Source: Alkalibacterium sp034520745 (GTDB taxonomy: Bacteria; Bacillota; Bacilli; Lactobacillales; Carnobacteriaceae_A). From it: a stretch of 64,000 bases of DNA. The stretch is taken from the NCBI GenBank assembly GCA_034520745.1, contig JAXHNF010000014.1, positions 103,645 to 167,644 on the forward strand. The letters run 5' to 3'. This document shows positions 31,107 to 41,730 of the stretch, in pieces. Below the pieces are notes generated by a model. It was not told the DNA's origin. It worked only from the letters and a program-made list of their open reading frames with translations, and ran no database searches. A program made the position numbers and the translations under genes. The stretch's first letter is position 1, and each line of letters opens with the position of its first letter.

Positions 31107-31109
31107 ATC

Positions 31110-31138
31110 TTGACAGTAATGGTCAGATTTGTTAAATT
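31110..31138 (+). promoter_or_regulatory. Promoter of the hrcA operon
   Basis: TTGACA (31110-31115), 17 bases, TAAATT (31133-31138), directly upstream of the CIRCE element. Confidence 0.75.
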
Positions 31139-31147
31139 ATAGTTGTG

Positions 31148-31174
31148 TTAGCACTCGAAACCTTCGAGTGCTAA
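31148..31174. promoter_or_regulatory. CIRCE operator, HrcA-binding site
   Basis: TTAGCACTC-N9-GAGTGCTAA, an exact match to the CIRCE consensus, placed over the transcription start region. HrcA binding here represses hrcA-grpE-dnaK until heat or misfolding titrates GroE. Confidence 0.97.
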
Positions 31175-31269
31175 TTTAATGAAAGCTCACAAGTACTGAA
31201 GTATACGAACAGTTGGTGTGCTTTTGCCTAGTCTCTAATGATGCATGATGCATCAGGGAGTGATAACAC

Positions 31270-32298
31270 ATGTTAACAAAGAGACAATTAGTTATTCTAG
31301 ATGCGCTCATTCGACTGTATACATCAACAGGTCAGCCGATCGGTTCAAAGACCATCCTGATCGAAACGGGTATGGAAGCAAGTTCGGCAACGATCAGAAA
31401 TGAACTGAGCCAGCTTGAGAAACTCGGATTCATTCAAAAAACGCATTCTTCTTCAGGAAGAGTGCCTTCGCTGAAAGGGTACCGGTTTTATATCGACCAT
31501 CTCGTCCAGCCTCAGGAAGTAACGCAGGACAAGCTGAACACGATCAGTGAAGTCCTCGGGAATCACGTGAAGCAGATGGATGATATCATGCATCAGTCTG
31601 CACAGTTGTTGTCCGATCTGACTCACTATACAGCCATCGTGCTGGGGCCAAAAGCAGAGACGAGCCGTCTGACAGGTTTCAGGCTGCTGGCTCTGAATGA
31701 CAATCATGTGATGGCCATAATCCAGACCGATAAAGGCACGATCGAAAACAAGGTATTTCGCATGCCTAAGACGATCGATGAATCAGATCTAGTCAAAGTG
31801 ACCAATATCTTCAATCAACATTTAGTCGGTCACACCTTGACGGACGTCGCAGTGAAGCTGCAGCGGGATATCCCGTTTCTCATCAGAAAATATGCGTCCA
31901 ATGCGGCGGAAATGTTCTTGTCCATTGAATCAGTATTCAAGGAATCCACTGAGTCGAGACATCATATTTCCGGCAAGTTGAACATACTGGATTTTTCTGA
32001 GAATATCGACACGCAGAAACTGAAATCACTGTATACGATGCTGGACAGCAGCAGTGATCTGTATGCGCTGGTCGATCAAATCAATGATGATCTGGTCGTC
32101 CGGATCGGTGACGAAATCAATCATGACTTACTGAAGGAATTCAGTCTGGTGACCACCACCTACAATGTGACCAATTATGGCAAAGGGATCATCGCGATCC
32201 TTGGCCCGACGAGTATGGCTTATGATGAAACGTTTGGTGTACTGGATGTATTCAGAAAGCAGTTGACACATACGCTACTGGAGTATTATTTAGAATAA
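31270..32298 (+). CDS. hrcA: Heat-inducible transcription repressor HrcA
   Basis: A 342-residue repressor, intact here. The N-terminal winged helix (MLTKRQLVILDALIRLY) is followed by SSATIRNELSQLEKLGFI and SSGRVPSLKGYRFYID, then a GAF-like dimer domain. It regulates itself through the CIRCE element 100 bases upstream. First gene of hrcA-grpE-dnaK. The arm-2 copy has two or more frame breaks. Confidence 0.96.
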   Translation: MLTKRQLVILDALIRLYTSTGQPIGSKTILIETGMEASSATIRNELSQLEKLGFIQKTHSSSGRVPSLKGYRFYIDHLVQPQEVTQDKLNTISEVLGNHVKQMDDIMHQSAQLLSDLTHYTAIVLGPKAETSRLTGFRLLALNDNHVMAIIQTDKGTIENKVFRMPKTIDESDLVKVTNIFNQHLVGHTLTDVAVKLQRDIPFLIRKYASNAAEMFLSIESVFKESTESRHHISGKLNILDFSENIDTQKLKSLYTMLDSSSDLYALVDQINDDLVVRIGDEINHDLLKEFSLVTTTYNVTNYGKGIIAILGPTSMAYDETFGVLDVFRKQLTHTLLEYYLE

Positions 32299-32318
32299 TC
32301 AGGAAATGAGGAATAACC

Positions 32319-32878
32319 TTGAAGAAAAAGAAAATCAGCGCAAGCAGGAAGAAAAAGCAGAAGCTGAAGAAACCGTGAGTACTGAAGAGGAAGTTGAAGC
32401 AAACGACTCATCAGAAGAAACGGATCAGACTGAGCTTGAAAAAGTCTACAAGGAACTGGATGAAACGACTGACCGTTACTTGAGACTGCAGGCTGAACTG
32501 GCTAATATACGCAAGCGAAATCAGCGCGAACGTCAGGATCTCCTGAAGATACAGTTCACAGTCACTCGCACAGAAACTTGTTCCTGTACTGGACAATCTG
32601 GAGCGTGCTCTGACGATCGAAGCGGATACTGAAGCAGGCCAAAGCCTGAAAAAGGTATCGAAATGGTTTACAACAGTTTCCTTCAGGCCTTTAAAGACGA
32701 AGGCATCGAAGTGATCGATCCGCTTGGCGAACCATTCGATCCTAATTATCACGAAGCCTATACACAGGTCCCGGCTAATGAAGGTCAGGAAAGCAATGAA
32801 GTGGCTCAGGTTTTTGAAAAAGGATACAAACTGCATGACCGCGTCCTGCGCGCTGCAAAAGTATCTGTAACACTATAA
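32319..32878 (+). CDS. grpE: Nucleotide exchange factor GrpE, frameshifted
   Basis: Exchange factor for DnaK. An acidic N-terminal tail (EETDQTELEKVYKELDE) leads into the long helix (RYLRLQAELANI) and the head domain (KKGIEMVYNSF; LHDRVLRAAKVSV). TTG 32319 is the likely start: GAGGAA lies 6 bases before it, and in arm 2 the frame from this TTG runs straight into the acidic tail. In arm 1 a base change in the poly-A region shifts the frame, and further breaks fall near 32560 and 32640. Length about 186 residues. Confidence 0.93.
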
Positions 32879-32905
32879 AATAAAATTGTAAAGGTGAGAT
32901 AAATC

Positions 32906-34751
32906 ATGGGAAAAATTATTGGTATTGACTTAGGAACAACAAACTCAGCTGTATGCCGTATTAGAAGGCGGAGAAGCAAAAATCATTCCTAACAAAGAAG
33001 GAAACCGTACAACACCATCTGTTGTATCATTCAAGAAATGGCGAAGTGCAGGTCGGAGAAGTAGCTAAACGTCAAGCTATTACTAACCCGCATACAGTAA
33101 GCTCGATCAAACGTCACATGGGTGAAGATTATGAAGTGGAAGCAGAAGGCAAAAAGTATTCACCACAACAAATTTCTGCATTCATTTTACAGCACATCAA
33201 AGACTACGCTGAAGATTATCTGGGAGAGCCAGTGACCAATGCTGTCATCACAGTCCCTGCATATTTCAATGACTCACAGCGTCAGGCAACCAAAGATGCA
33301 GGCAAGATCGCCGGTCTTGAAGTTGACCGTATCGTCAATGAGCCGACTGCCGCATCACTGGCTTATGGTTTAGACAAAGTAGATAAAGACGAAAAAATCC
33401 TGGTCTTCGACTTAGGTGGCGGTACATTTGACGTATCGATCCTTGAATTAGGCGACGGTGTCTTTGAAGTTATGGCTACTGCCGGTGACAACCACCTTGG
33501 CGGGGATGACTTTGACGAGAAAATCATCGATTACCTGGTTGCAGAATTCAAAAAAGAGAACGGCGTCGACTTATCTAAAGATAAAATGGCCGTTCAGCGT
33601 TTGAAAGATGCAGCTGAAAAAGCGAAAAAAGACTTGTCAGGTGTTTCTCAGACACAAATCAGCCTGCCGTTCATCAGTGCCGGAGATTCTGGTCCACTGC
33701 ACCTGGAGATCACATTAACACGTGCTAAATTTGATGAAATCACTGACAGCCTGGTTGAACGTACGAAACAACCTGTTCGTCAGGCGTTGAAAGATGCCGG
33801 ACTTATCACAGTCAGATATCGACGAAGTTATTTTGGTTGGTGGCTCCACACGTATCCCGGCAGTTGTTGAGACTGTTAAAAAAGAAACAGGTAAAGAACC
33901 TAACCGTTCAGTGAACCCAGATGAAGTTGTCGCTATGGGTGCTGCCATTCAAGGTGGCGTTATCTCAGGAGACGTTAAAGATATCGTCTTGCTTGACGTT
34001 ACTCCATTATCATTAGGTATCGAAACAATGGGCGGCGTATTTACTAAATTGATCGACCGTAATACAACGATCCCGACAAGTAAATCACAAGTCTTCTCTA
34101 CAGCTGCAGACAACCAGCCAGCTGTAGATGTACACGTCCTGCAAGGTGAACGTCCAATGGCGAAAGACAACAAAACATTGGGACGCTTCCAATTAACGGA
34201 TATTCCACCAGCACCACGTGGCGTACCTCAAATCGAAGTATCCTTTGATATCGACAAAAACGGTATTGTAAATGTTTCTGCGAAAGACTTAGGTACAGGT
34301 AAAGAACAAAAAATCACGATTAAATCATCTTCAGGTCTATCTGATGAAGATATCGAACGCATGGTTAAAGAAGCTGAAGAAAATGCTGAAGCAGACAAAA
34401 AACGTAAAGAAGAAGTCGAACTGCGTAACGAAGCTGATCAGTTAGTCTTCCAGATCGACAAAACCTTGAAAGACTTAGAAGGTAAAGTGGACGAAGCAGA
34501 CGTCAAGAAAGCCGAAGACGCACGTGATGAACTGAAAGCGGCTCTGGAAAACGACGACACTGAAGAAATCAAAGCAAAACGTGATGCATTGAGCGAAATC
34601 GTTCAGGAAATGTCAGTTAAATTATATGAACAAGCTGCAGCAGCAGCAGCAAGCTGAAGGAGCAGAAGCTGGTCAGTCAGCTGAGGGCGATTCTTCAGAA
34701 GATGTCGTAGACGCAGACTTTGAAGAAGTAGACGACGAAGAAAAAGAATAA
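32906..34751 (+). CDS. dnaK: Chaperone DnaK (Hsp70), frameshifted
   Basis: ATP-dependent chaperone. ATPase-domain signatures visible: IGIDLGTTNSAV, VFDLGGGTFDVSIL and VILVGGSTRIPAV. The linker and substrate domain follow (VLLDVTPLSLGIETMGG). The lid ends in an Ala/Gln/Glu-rich tail and the usual DVVDADFEEV. Frames change near 32950, 33035, 33805 and 34655. The span gives about 612 residues, the family norm. Part of the CIRCE-controlled hrcA-grpE-dnaK unit. Confidence 0.96.
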
Positions 34752-34821
34752 ATGTTTAGCGGAACGAGCCAGGCTTGACTCGCTGAATCGCAAGTAAGTA
34801 TTGCGCAGATATCGAAAAAGG

Positions 34822-34866
34822 AGAAAGCACTTATTCCGACGTTTCAACAAGTGCTTTCTTTCTTTT
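34822..34866 (+). terminator. Terminator between dnaK and dnaJ
   Basis: Perfect 11-base stem AGAAAGCACTT / AAGTGCTTTCT with a 16-base loop and a T-rich tail. In arm 1 an outer pair GCGCAGAT / ATCTGCGC also brackets it. It may uncouple dnaJ from dnaK. Confidence 0.85.
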
Positions 34867-34941
34867 TGGTATCCTATCTGCGCAGTCGTGTCAACGTCCG
34901 ATAAATGTTTAACTGAATGACTACAATGATGGAGGAATACT

Positions 34942-36104
34942 ATGGCTCAGAAAGAAGATTTCTATGACCTGCTTGGTGTATCGAGAGATGCTTCTCAAGA
35001 AGAAATAAAAAAAGCTTACCGCAAGCTTTCAAGAAATATCATCCGGATATCAACAAAGAATCGAATGCAGAAGATAAGTTCAAAAAATATCTGAAGCATA
35101 TGAAGTGTTAAGTGATGAACAGAAACGTGCCGCCTACGACCAGTATGGTCATGCTTCCACTGATCGCGAACTTCGGAGGCGGTGGCTTCGGCGGCGGATT
35201 TGGAGGTTCTGGAGCCGGCTTCGGAGGCGGTGGCGGTTTCGAAGATATCTTCGACCAGTTCTTCGGCGGCGGCGGAAGACGTCGGAACCCGAATGCCCCA
35301 CGTCAGGGTGAGGACCTGCAGTATGTGATGGACCTTGAATTCGAAGAGGCGATCTTCGGTAAAGAAACGACGATCCGCTACAACCGTGAAGAAGAGTGCG
35401 ATAACTGTAACGGCAGTGGTGCAAAGCCGGGGACAAGCCCGCAGACCTGTTCGACCTGTCACGGTGCCGGACCGGTCAATGCGGAAAGGAATACACCTTT
35501 TGGCCGTGTCATGACGCAGCAGGTGTGTCCGACATGTAACGGGACCGGGAAAGAGATCAAGGAAGAATGTCCGGTCTGTCACGGAGAAGGCCATACCAAA
35601 CAGCAGCATTCAGTTAAAGTCACGGTCCCTGCCGGTGTCGAGGATGGCAATCAGATGCGTCTTCAAGAATCAGGGCGATGCCGGTGAAAACGGCGGACCT
35701 TACGGCGATCTCTATGTGATCTTCAGAGTAAAAGCGTCCAAGACATTCGAACGCAGAGGATCTGAAATCTATTATGAGCTGCCGATCAACATGGTTCAGG
35801 CGACTTTGGGAGACGAACTCGAAGTGCCCACAGTACACGGGAAAGTGAAGTTCGAGGTCCCAGCCGGTACGCAGCCGGGGACGACTTTCCGCTTGAGAGG
35901 GAAAGGTGCACCACGCCTCCGAGGGACCGGCAACGGAGACCAGCATCATCAAAGTCAAAGTGGTCGTACCGGACAAACTGACGCAAGATCAGGCAGAACA
36001 CTTGAGAAAATTCGCGCGAAGCCAGTGACTACGATAATGTAGTGGAGACAGGGCGACAGTTCGTTTCTCTCAAAGTAAAAGACGCCTTTAAAGATAAAAA
36101 GTAA
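34942..36104 (+). CDS. dnaJ: Chaperone DnaJ (Hsp40), frameshifted
   Basis: Stimulates DnaK ATPase. The J domain (EDFYDLLGVSRDA, with HPD in KYHPDI), a Gly/Phe-rich linker, the zinc domain with repeated CxxCxGxG (CDNCNGSG, CPTCNGTG, CPVCHGEG) and the C-terminal substrate domains are all present. At least five frame breaks occur, near 35027, 35093, 35165, 35667 and 35920. GGAGG precedes the ATG. About 387 residues. The Gly/Phe linker's GGCGG repeats are a common place for read errors. Confidence 0.95.
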
Positions 36105-36110
36105 AGCGGA

Positions 36111-36156
36111 AGAAGGGAACAGTCTCATCACACAAAATGAGCCTTCCCTTCTTTTT
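36111..36156 (+). terminator. Terminator after dnaJ
   Basis: AGAAGGGAA (36111-36119) pairs with TTCCCTTCT (36144-36152), followed by TTTT. Confidence 0.8.
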
Positions 36157-36270
36157 GTCTGTTTGCTGGTCTCCGCGTCCTTCTGTCTGCTTTCACGAGT
36201 CAGATATAATATTCAGCTGTTTATACTTGAAATTGTTGGAATTCCTGTTCTTTCGGTCTGTTTGATCTTC

Positions 36271-36329
36271 AGTTAAGGGCTGTAAGTACCGAATTGGCTC
36301 TTTTTCGGTACTTAGCCCGTACCCTAACT
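36271..36329. repeat. Large hairpin, about 23-base stem
   Basis: AGTTA-AGGGCTGTAAGTACCGAA pairs with TTCGGTACTTAGCCC-GTACCCTAACT around a loop of about 10 bases. The outer stem has a small bulge. There is no T-run. The arm-2 copy is near 56668-56722. Confidence 0.75.
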
Positions 36330-36333
36330 GTTC

Positions 36334-36417
36334 AAAGTGTCGAAGTCACTGTACCTTCGGTCGTTAGTCTGAGCATAGGTTACCCTAATTACCGAACAGA
36401 GCCCTCTTCGACACTTT
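36334..36417. repeat. Nested hairpin
   Basis: The outer stem AAAGTGTCGAAG (36334-36345) / CTTCGACACTTT (36406-36417) is perfect. Inside, TTCGGT (36356-36361) pairs with ACCGAA (36391-36396) and TTAG with CTAA. The arm-2 copy is near 56576-56665. Confidence 0.75.
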
Positions 36418-36761
36418 CCACCACATTAGCTGATCCGAACTGTCAAACCAGCCCCGACTTCGGTACGCTCGATCATGAAGGGTAGCCGTAACTGTTGAAG
36501 ATAGTCTGTTCGAACACTTACGTCGATTGCCATTACTTTCTAATTACCGGAACAATCTGTATCTTGTATGTTTTAAATTGGCGTCCTAAAAAACACCTCC
36601 TATAGCTCAAAAGGCATGCAGTTACAGAAGGTATATAAATATTGTCGATTATTCTTTACCAACGTTACTTGACGAAGAACCGTCTTCTTGAAAGACGTTG
36701 TCTCGGTCTCATCGTCGGTATAATAGTAAGGAATGTTTTAGAGGAATGAGGAAACAGAGAA

Positions 36762-38606
36762 ATGGATAAAAAACAAGCAAGAGCACGACAGAAACAGATC
36801 AGAAACTTTTCGATCATTGCCCATATCGATCACGGGAAATCGACCCTTGCCGACCGTATTTTACAATTGACGCATACCGTTGCCGACAGAGAAATGCAGG
36901 AACAGCTGCTTGATTCGATGGACCTTGAGCGCGAACGCGGCATCACCATCAAACTGAACACGGTGGAAGTCATCTATAATGCGAAAAACGGTGAAACGTA
37001 TATCCTGCACCTGATCGACACCCCGGGTCATGTGGACTTTACCTATGAGGTATCACGGAGTCTGGCAGCCTGTGAAGGTGCCGTACTGGTCGTTGATGCA
37101 GCACAGGGCGTCGAAGCGCAGACGCTGGCCAATGTCTATCTGGCTTTGGAAAACGACCTTGAAATTTTACCTGTCATCAACAAGATCGATCTGCCTGCCG
37201 CCGATCCGGAACGTGTGCGGACTGAAGTGGAAGACGTTATCGGACTGGATGCTAGCGAAGCTATTTTAACGAGTGCAAAAGCAGGCATCGGTATCGAGGA
37301 TAGATATGGAACAGATCGTCGAGAAAGTCCCCTGCACCTGAAGGGGGACATCGACAATCCGCTGAAAGCACTGATTTTTGATTCGGCCTATGATGCCTAC
37401 CAGAGGGGTCGTACTGAGTATTCGAGCTGATGGATGGCGTGCTCAAAAAAGGCGATACCATACAGGCTGATGAGCAACGGCAAGAAATTTGAAGTGACAG
37501 AAGTAGGCGTTTTTCCACCGAAACCCATCGAACGTGAATATCTGATGGTCGGAGATGTCGGCTATGTCACAGCGAGATATTAAAACGGTCCGTGACACTC
37601 GTGTCGGGGATACAGTAACCTTAGCGAACAACCCGACAGATAAAGCACTTACCAGGATACCGTCACATGAATCCGATGGTCTTTTGCGGAATGTATCCGA
37701 CCGATTCTTCCAAATATGAAGATCTGAGAGAAGCACTCGAACGTCTGCAGCTGAATGATGCGGCACTCCAGTACGAAGCGGAGACGTCTCAAGCCTTAGG
37801 GTTTGGCTTCCGCTGCGGCTTCTTGGGCATGCTCCACATGGATGTCGTCCAGGAACGTCTTGGAGCGCGAATTCAACCTTGACCTGATCGCGACGGCGCC
37901 ATCTGTTATCTATAGAATCGACAAGACGGACGGGGAGTACCATGATGGTATCGAACCCGTCAGAGATGCCTGAACACTGCGAGAAATCGAATCGATTGAA
38001 GAACCTTACGTCAAAGCTACGATCACTGTTCCAAACGATTACGTCGGCGCGGTCATGGAAATCTCTCAGCGCAAACGCGGCGAATTCCTGACGATGGAAT
38101 ACCTTGACGATGTCAGGGTGAATGTGGTCTACAACATCCCGCTTTCGAAATCGTCTATGACTTCTTTGACCGCCTGAAATCGAGCACGCGAAAGGTTATG
38201 CTTCACTGGATTACAAAGAAGCCGGATACCGTATGAGCAATCTGGTGAAAATGGATATTCTCGATTCATGGTGAAACAGTGGATGCACTGAGCTTCATCG
38301 TTCACAAGGAGTTTTCATATGATCGACGGACGTTCGGTTGTTGAACAGCTGAAGAAGACGATCCCAAGACAGCAGTTTGAGATCCCAATCCAGGCAACCA
38401 TCGGTCAGAGCATCGTTGCCCGTTCAACCGTTAAAGCTTACCGTAAAGATGTAACAGCTAAACTTTACGGCGGTGACGTGACCCGTCGCCAGAAACTACT
38501 GAAGAAACAAAAAGCAGGGAAGAAACGCATGAAGAATGTGGGTAACGTCGAGATCCCTCAGGAAGCCTTCCGTTATGGCCGTTCTTGAGTCGAGACGAAG
38601 GAATAA
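36762..38606 (+). CDS. lepA: Elongation factor 4 (LepA), frameshifted
   Basis: Ribosome-associated GTPase. G-domain motifs: AHIDHGKST, DTPGHVDF and NKIDLP. The C-terminal signature KLYGGDVTRRQKLL and basic KKQKAGKKRMK are clear. Frames change many times, near 37300, 37395, 37465, 37575, 37660, 37865, 37945, 38150, 38260 and 38570. Taken with the arm-2 copy a continuous protein of about 610 residues can be read. The stop near 38604 follows ...MAVLSRDEE. Confidence 0.95.
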
Positions 38607-38660
38607 ACGCTGATATGTATCAGCAGACTTTGATACGTACATTAGCTACTAAAATCAGTA

Positions 38661-38711
38661 AACTTCCAGCATTTTGCCATCATAAGACGGCGGATGATGG
38701 AAGTTTTTATT
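38661..38711. terminator. Terminator between lepA and the convergent lipoprotein gene
   Basis: AACTTCCA and CCATCAT on the left pair with ATGATGGAAGTT on the right, followed by TTTTATTTT. It serves lepA (+) and the reverse gene that ends at 38715. Confidence 0.75.
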
Positions 38712-38714
38712 TTA

Positions 38715-39554
38715 TCAATAATAATAGTGAACTTCGTCTCCACTTTCTGTAACCTTTATAGCTATGAAAAACGGTGTATGTTGTTTTCCTGTAAAAAGAA
38801 AAGGCCGAAGCCTCTAACTTTGTGTCGTCAATTAAAAATCTATCAGAAAACTCTACAAATCATCTGAGAAATTATCGTAAATTTTCATCAGATCCAGGTT
38901 CCGACAATGTGTCTTCACGTTGCTGATTTCTTCAGGATTGCCTTCATAAAAGGAGTCAATCCCGCCGGTTTTCCCGCCACTTCCCCATAGAAATCTCCAC
39001 CCACTGAATCACTCATAAATATATCTGCCTCTACTTGATTCCGGCTGTTAGTTGTAGCAACAGTTCGTACCTTGGTTCTTCGGCAGAGCTGCATTAGTTT
39101 CAGCTGAATTGTTCAGAAGCTTCTACTTCAAATGGAACCATTGGGCAAAGACCAATTCGCCACCAGTAATATTCAATAGTATCTTCATCTTCAAGTTCAA
39201 GGTGTGACACTTGTGCGTTTAGTAAAGTTACAGAGAAAGGAGCAGCTTTCTAAAGTCTCATTTATTCCATAATTGGTTGCTACAACGGTACGTTTTCATT
39301 CCATCTTCTTCGACAACATCAGTCACCAACTTTTTGCTCAGGTGAGTCACCGTCTTCTTCCTGATCATCTTCAACTACTTCCTCAGTTTCGTCTTCGCTT
39401 GCCTCGACATCATCGGTCTCTTCCGCAGTGTCGTCTCCCGTATTAACCTCTTCTGTTTCTTCTTTCCACATCTTCAGATGCTTCTGATTCACAAGCAGAT
39501 AAGAGGCAGAGCGCTAGCGGCCGATTTCGACAATAACCATTTATTCAACTTCAT
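38715..39554 (-). CDS. Predicted lipoprotein with an acidic linker, frameshifted
   Basis: The reverse frame starts at ATG 39554 (MKLNKWLLSK), followed by a short hydrophobic stretch and a lipobox-like LLACESEAS. A Glu/Asp/Thr-rich linker (EDETEEVVEDD) follows, then a globular part. That part reads best in arm 2: VGDTVVVDGMKLTV, IFMSDSVGGDFYGEV, DFFYEGNPEEISNV. About 279 residues. The order signal peptide, acidic spacer, beta-rich domain resembles surface lipoproteins with DUF4352-like domains, but I cannot assign a family. It separates lepA from phage-like genes, so it may be phage-borne cargo. Many indels, so coordinates inside are approximate. Confidence 0.6.
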
Positions 39555-39599
39555 TATTTATCTTCCTTCCATTTTTATATTTTTAAATAGGTGTATCAG

Positions 39600-41000
39600 G
39601 ACAACTCTTCATGTTCCAAGGGCATGACGTAATTCGAGGGGGGCAGTACGAATAGCCTTTTGGTTAAAATATTTTAGTCTATCATTTGATAAAATAGTTG
39701 GAGAAAGTATTGAGGAGCTTTACATATTGATCAATACGAAATTATCTTCAAAGGGAACATCATATAATTTACTATAAGTATACTCTATTAATATTAAAGG
39801 GTCTAACGCTCCAGAACCTGGATCACACGATTACTCAACCAATTCAACAATCCTTTCACCTCACTCGTACTACCAGCTTATTTCTCTGTAGACTTATCCC
39901 AGTAGAAAGTAGCGAGGATGTCAGTACAGTAGCAAGTGATTTGGGCGTGTTCGTTCAATACGAATCAAAATTTGAACATAGATGTCTCTGTGACTGCTGT
40001 ATATGAAGGCTAGAGACGAAGAAAATACCCATTTAGTAAGATGGTAAATCCTACTCATCCTATAGCGTTACTACCTCAACAATCGAATGCAGTGGAAGTC
40101 TAAAAGTAGAAGTCACGTACACGAAGCAAATTCCTCGGGTCAGACGGTTGCTGTAAACCAGACAATCACTGTTTTTTTACAAATACTCGAATTTGGAGCC
40201 TAGAATAACAAATGCTTATCGTTCATAGGCGGATGTGGAGTTCCGAATTATGAAGGAGAATAATGTACGGTCTGGTATACGTCCACTATCAGCAGTTTGA
40301 ATGTACGTAGTAATGATACGTGCCAGTAAAGATATAACCGTTCAGTAGAAAGTTATTTCACCGGAAGAAATAATTTGGTAGTACTATCGTTTTTATCTTT
40401 TAATTTAACCGAGAGTGTTTATTATATAAGCGATTCCCGCATGTGGATGTGGTGTATGCTTTGATGATAAATCCAAATAGAACAAGGCTTTACATCCCAT
40501 AGACAACGTGATCATCGGATATATTGTGGCACACCCGAAAAGGTACGGTACTATTTTTAAGAGCACCAAGTCAAATGCGGGATGTTCGCTTGGGGTATTG
40601 AAGTCACGAAGATACAGTAAAACTACATGTTACTGGATTTTATATCTATTAGATGATTTTACGACAGGGAATGAAACAGCGCTAGACGTGTTAAAAAAAT
40701 CATATCGGTTTACGAGTTTCACCGACCCCGAATTCTGGAGAGGGAGGTTTGTGAAAAAGTCTTCACATATAAGTTTGAAGCGGGGAGAAAACTTTAACGT
40801 TCTGAAGACCGCTGCAATACGATCAAAGATGCTACACAAATGGTCAATATCTTTAATCTGGTCCTATACTCCATGAGAGAGCTGGATAATCGTACCGTCG
40901 ATAAAGCTGTAGGAAGCCTAATGAATGATATTCTGATTAATAGTCTAACTGTAAGAATTAAATAGGGCAAGGTGGCGATGAAGCAAGTGCCTCCTTGGTA
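39600..41000 (+). other. Probable phage structural (tail-type) coding region, badly damaged
   Basis: Both arms give the same peptide islands in shifting frames: PVESSEDVSTVASDSGVF (about 39900), SLKVEVTYTKQIPRV (40105), NQTITVYKYSNLEP (40160), KSTKSNAGCSLG (40565), DDFTTGNETALDVLKKSYRF (40655), KKSSHISLKRGENF (40755), and at the end ASLVYREAVEALLEEP. Codon-like preservation says it is coding. I could not recognise the protein. Its place upstream of holin and endolysin genes suggests tail or baseplate proteins. Error density is too high to set gene limits. Confidence 0.4.
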
Positions 41001-41700
41001 TATCGAGAAGCGGTTGAAGCTTTACTGGAAGAGCCGAAAGATAGTGAGATTATCTAGTGATTTTATCGGCGCAATCGGTATAACTCTTGCTATCATTTTC
41101 TATAGTTTAGGAGGCGATACATTGGTGATTGAAAGATAATTTAAAGAGAACTTGATCGCAAAGCAGGGGGATGATTTCAATTGGTTATATAGATGCAAAC
41201 TTTAGTTTACCCAGATGAGACCTGTAAGTGTAAGACTTTATGAAATTGACAATAATGTAAAGTAAGTTAAAAAGCCTTACTGTCAGTAGCGAAGGCAATT
41301 CTATTCAGGTAAGTTAGAAAAGATTATCCAGGAAATTTAAAGACCACGAATATCAGCCTCGGTACTGAGTACGCTGTATTTATACGCAGTAATTACTGAC
41401 TATGGTAAAATAATTGAATTGATAATTCATGCAGTATGGGATGATGCCAGTAGCAGAAATGTTCTCTCTAGCATTACTGTAATAGCAGTCTTAGCGATAC
41501 TGGGCTATCTGGCAAATCGCTTTGATAAATCTAGAAGGAGAATGCTTACGTCTTGTTATTTTAAGTCATTACTCGAAAATCTCGACTGAATATTTCGATA
41601 AAGCAAGCCAAGCATAGTCCAACCGAGCTACTCTTTGATTTTAATCCTAGGTATGGAGAGTTCTTAGACTGACTGTGACTGTTATGTATCAAATATTGTA
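41000..41700 (+). other. Damaged region with a likely two-helix membrane protein
   Basis: Islands in common with arm 2: IAKQGDDF, LTVVEKAILLGKLEKII, a hydrophobic segment VFIYAVITDYGKIIELIIHAV (read with breaks, near 41370-41435) and a second one, ITVIAVLAILGYLANRF (41473-41525). This reads as a small protein with two membrane segments followed by a basic tail. A T-rich stretch and a TGTATAAT promoter -10 precede the next gene. Family unknown. Confidence 0.4.
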
Positions 41701-41702
41701 TA
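41668..41702 (+). promoter_or_regulatory. Promoter upstream of the HEPN-like gene
   Basis: GTGACT, 18 bases, then TATAAT preceded by TG (extended -10, ending near 41702). Conserved in arm 2. AAGGAGTT and ATG 41731 follow. Confidence 0.6.
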
Positions 41703-41730
41703 ATTGACCCATAAAGGAGTTGAAAGCAAG

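Larger units (their letters stand above)
36157..36761. other. 605-base intergenic region with large hairpins, upstream of lepA
   Basis: No gene is visible. The region carries two large hairpins (listed separately). A short motif recurs: TAACTGTTCAAAG (36325), GAACTGTCAAACC (36438), TAACTGTTGAAGA (36488) and GAACAATCTG (36551). The lepA ribosome site is weak. Both hairpins reappear in arm 2 with only a few differences, so the structure is not a random error. Confidence 0.6.
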
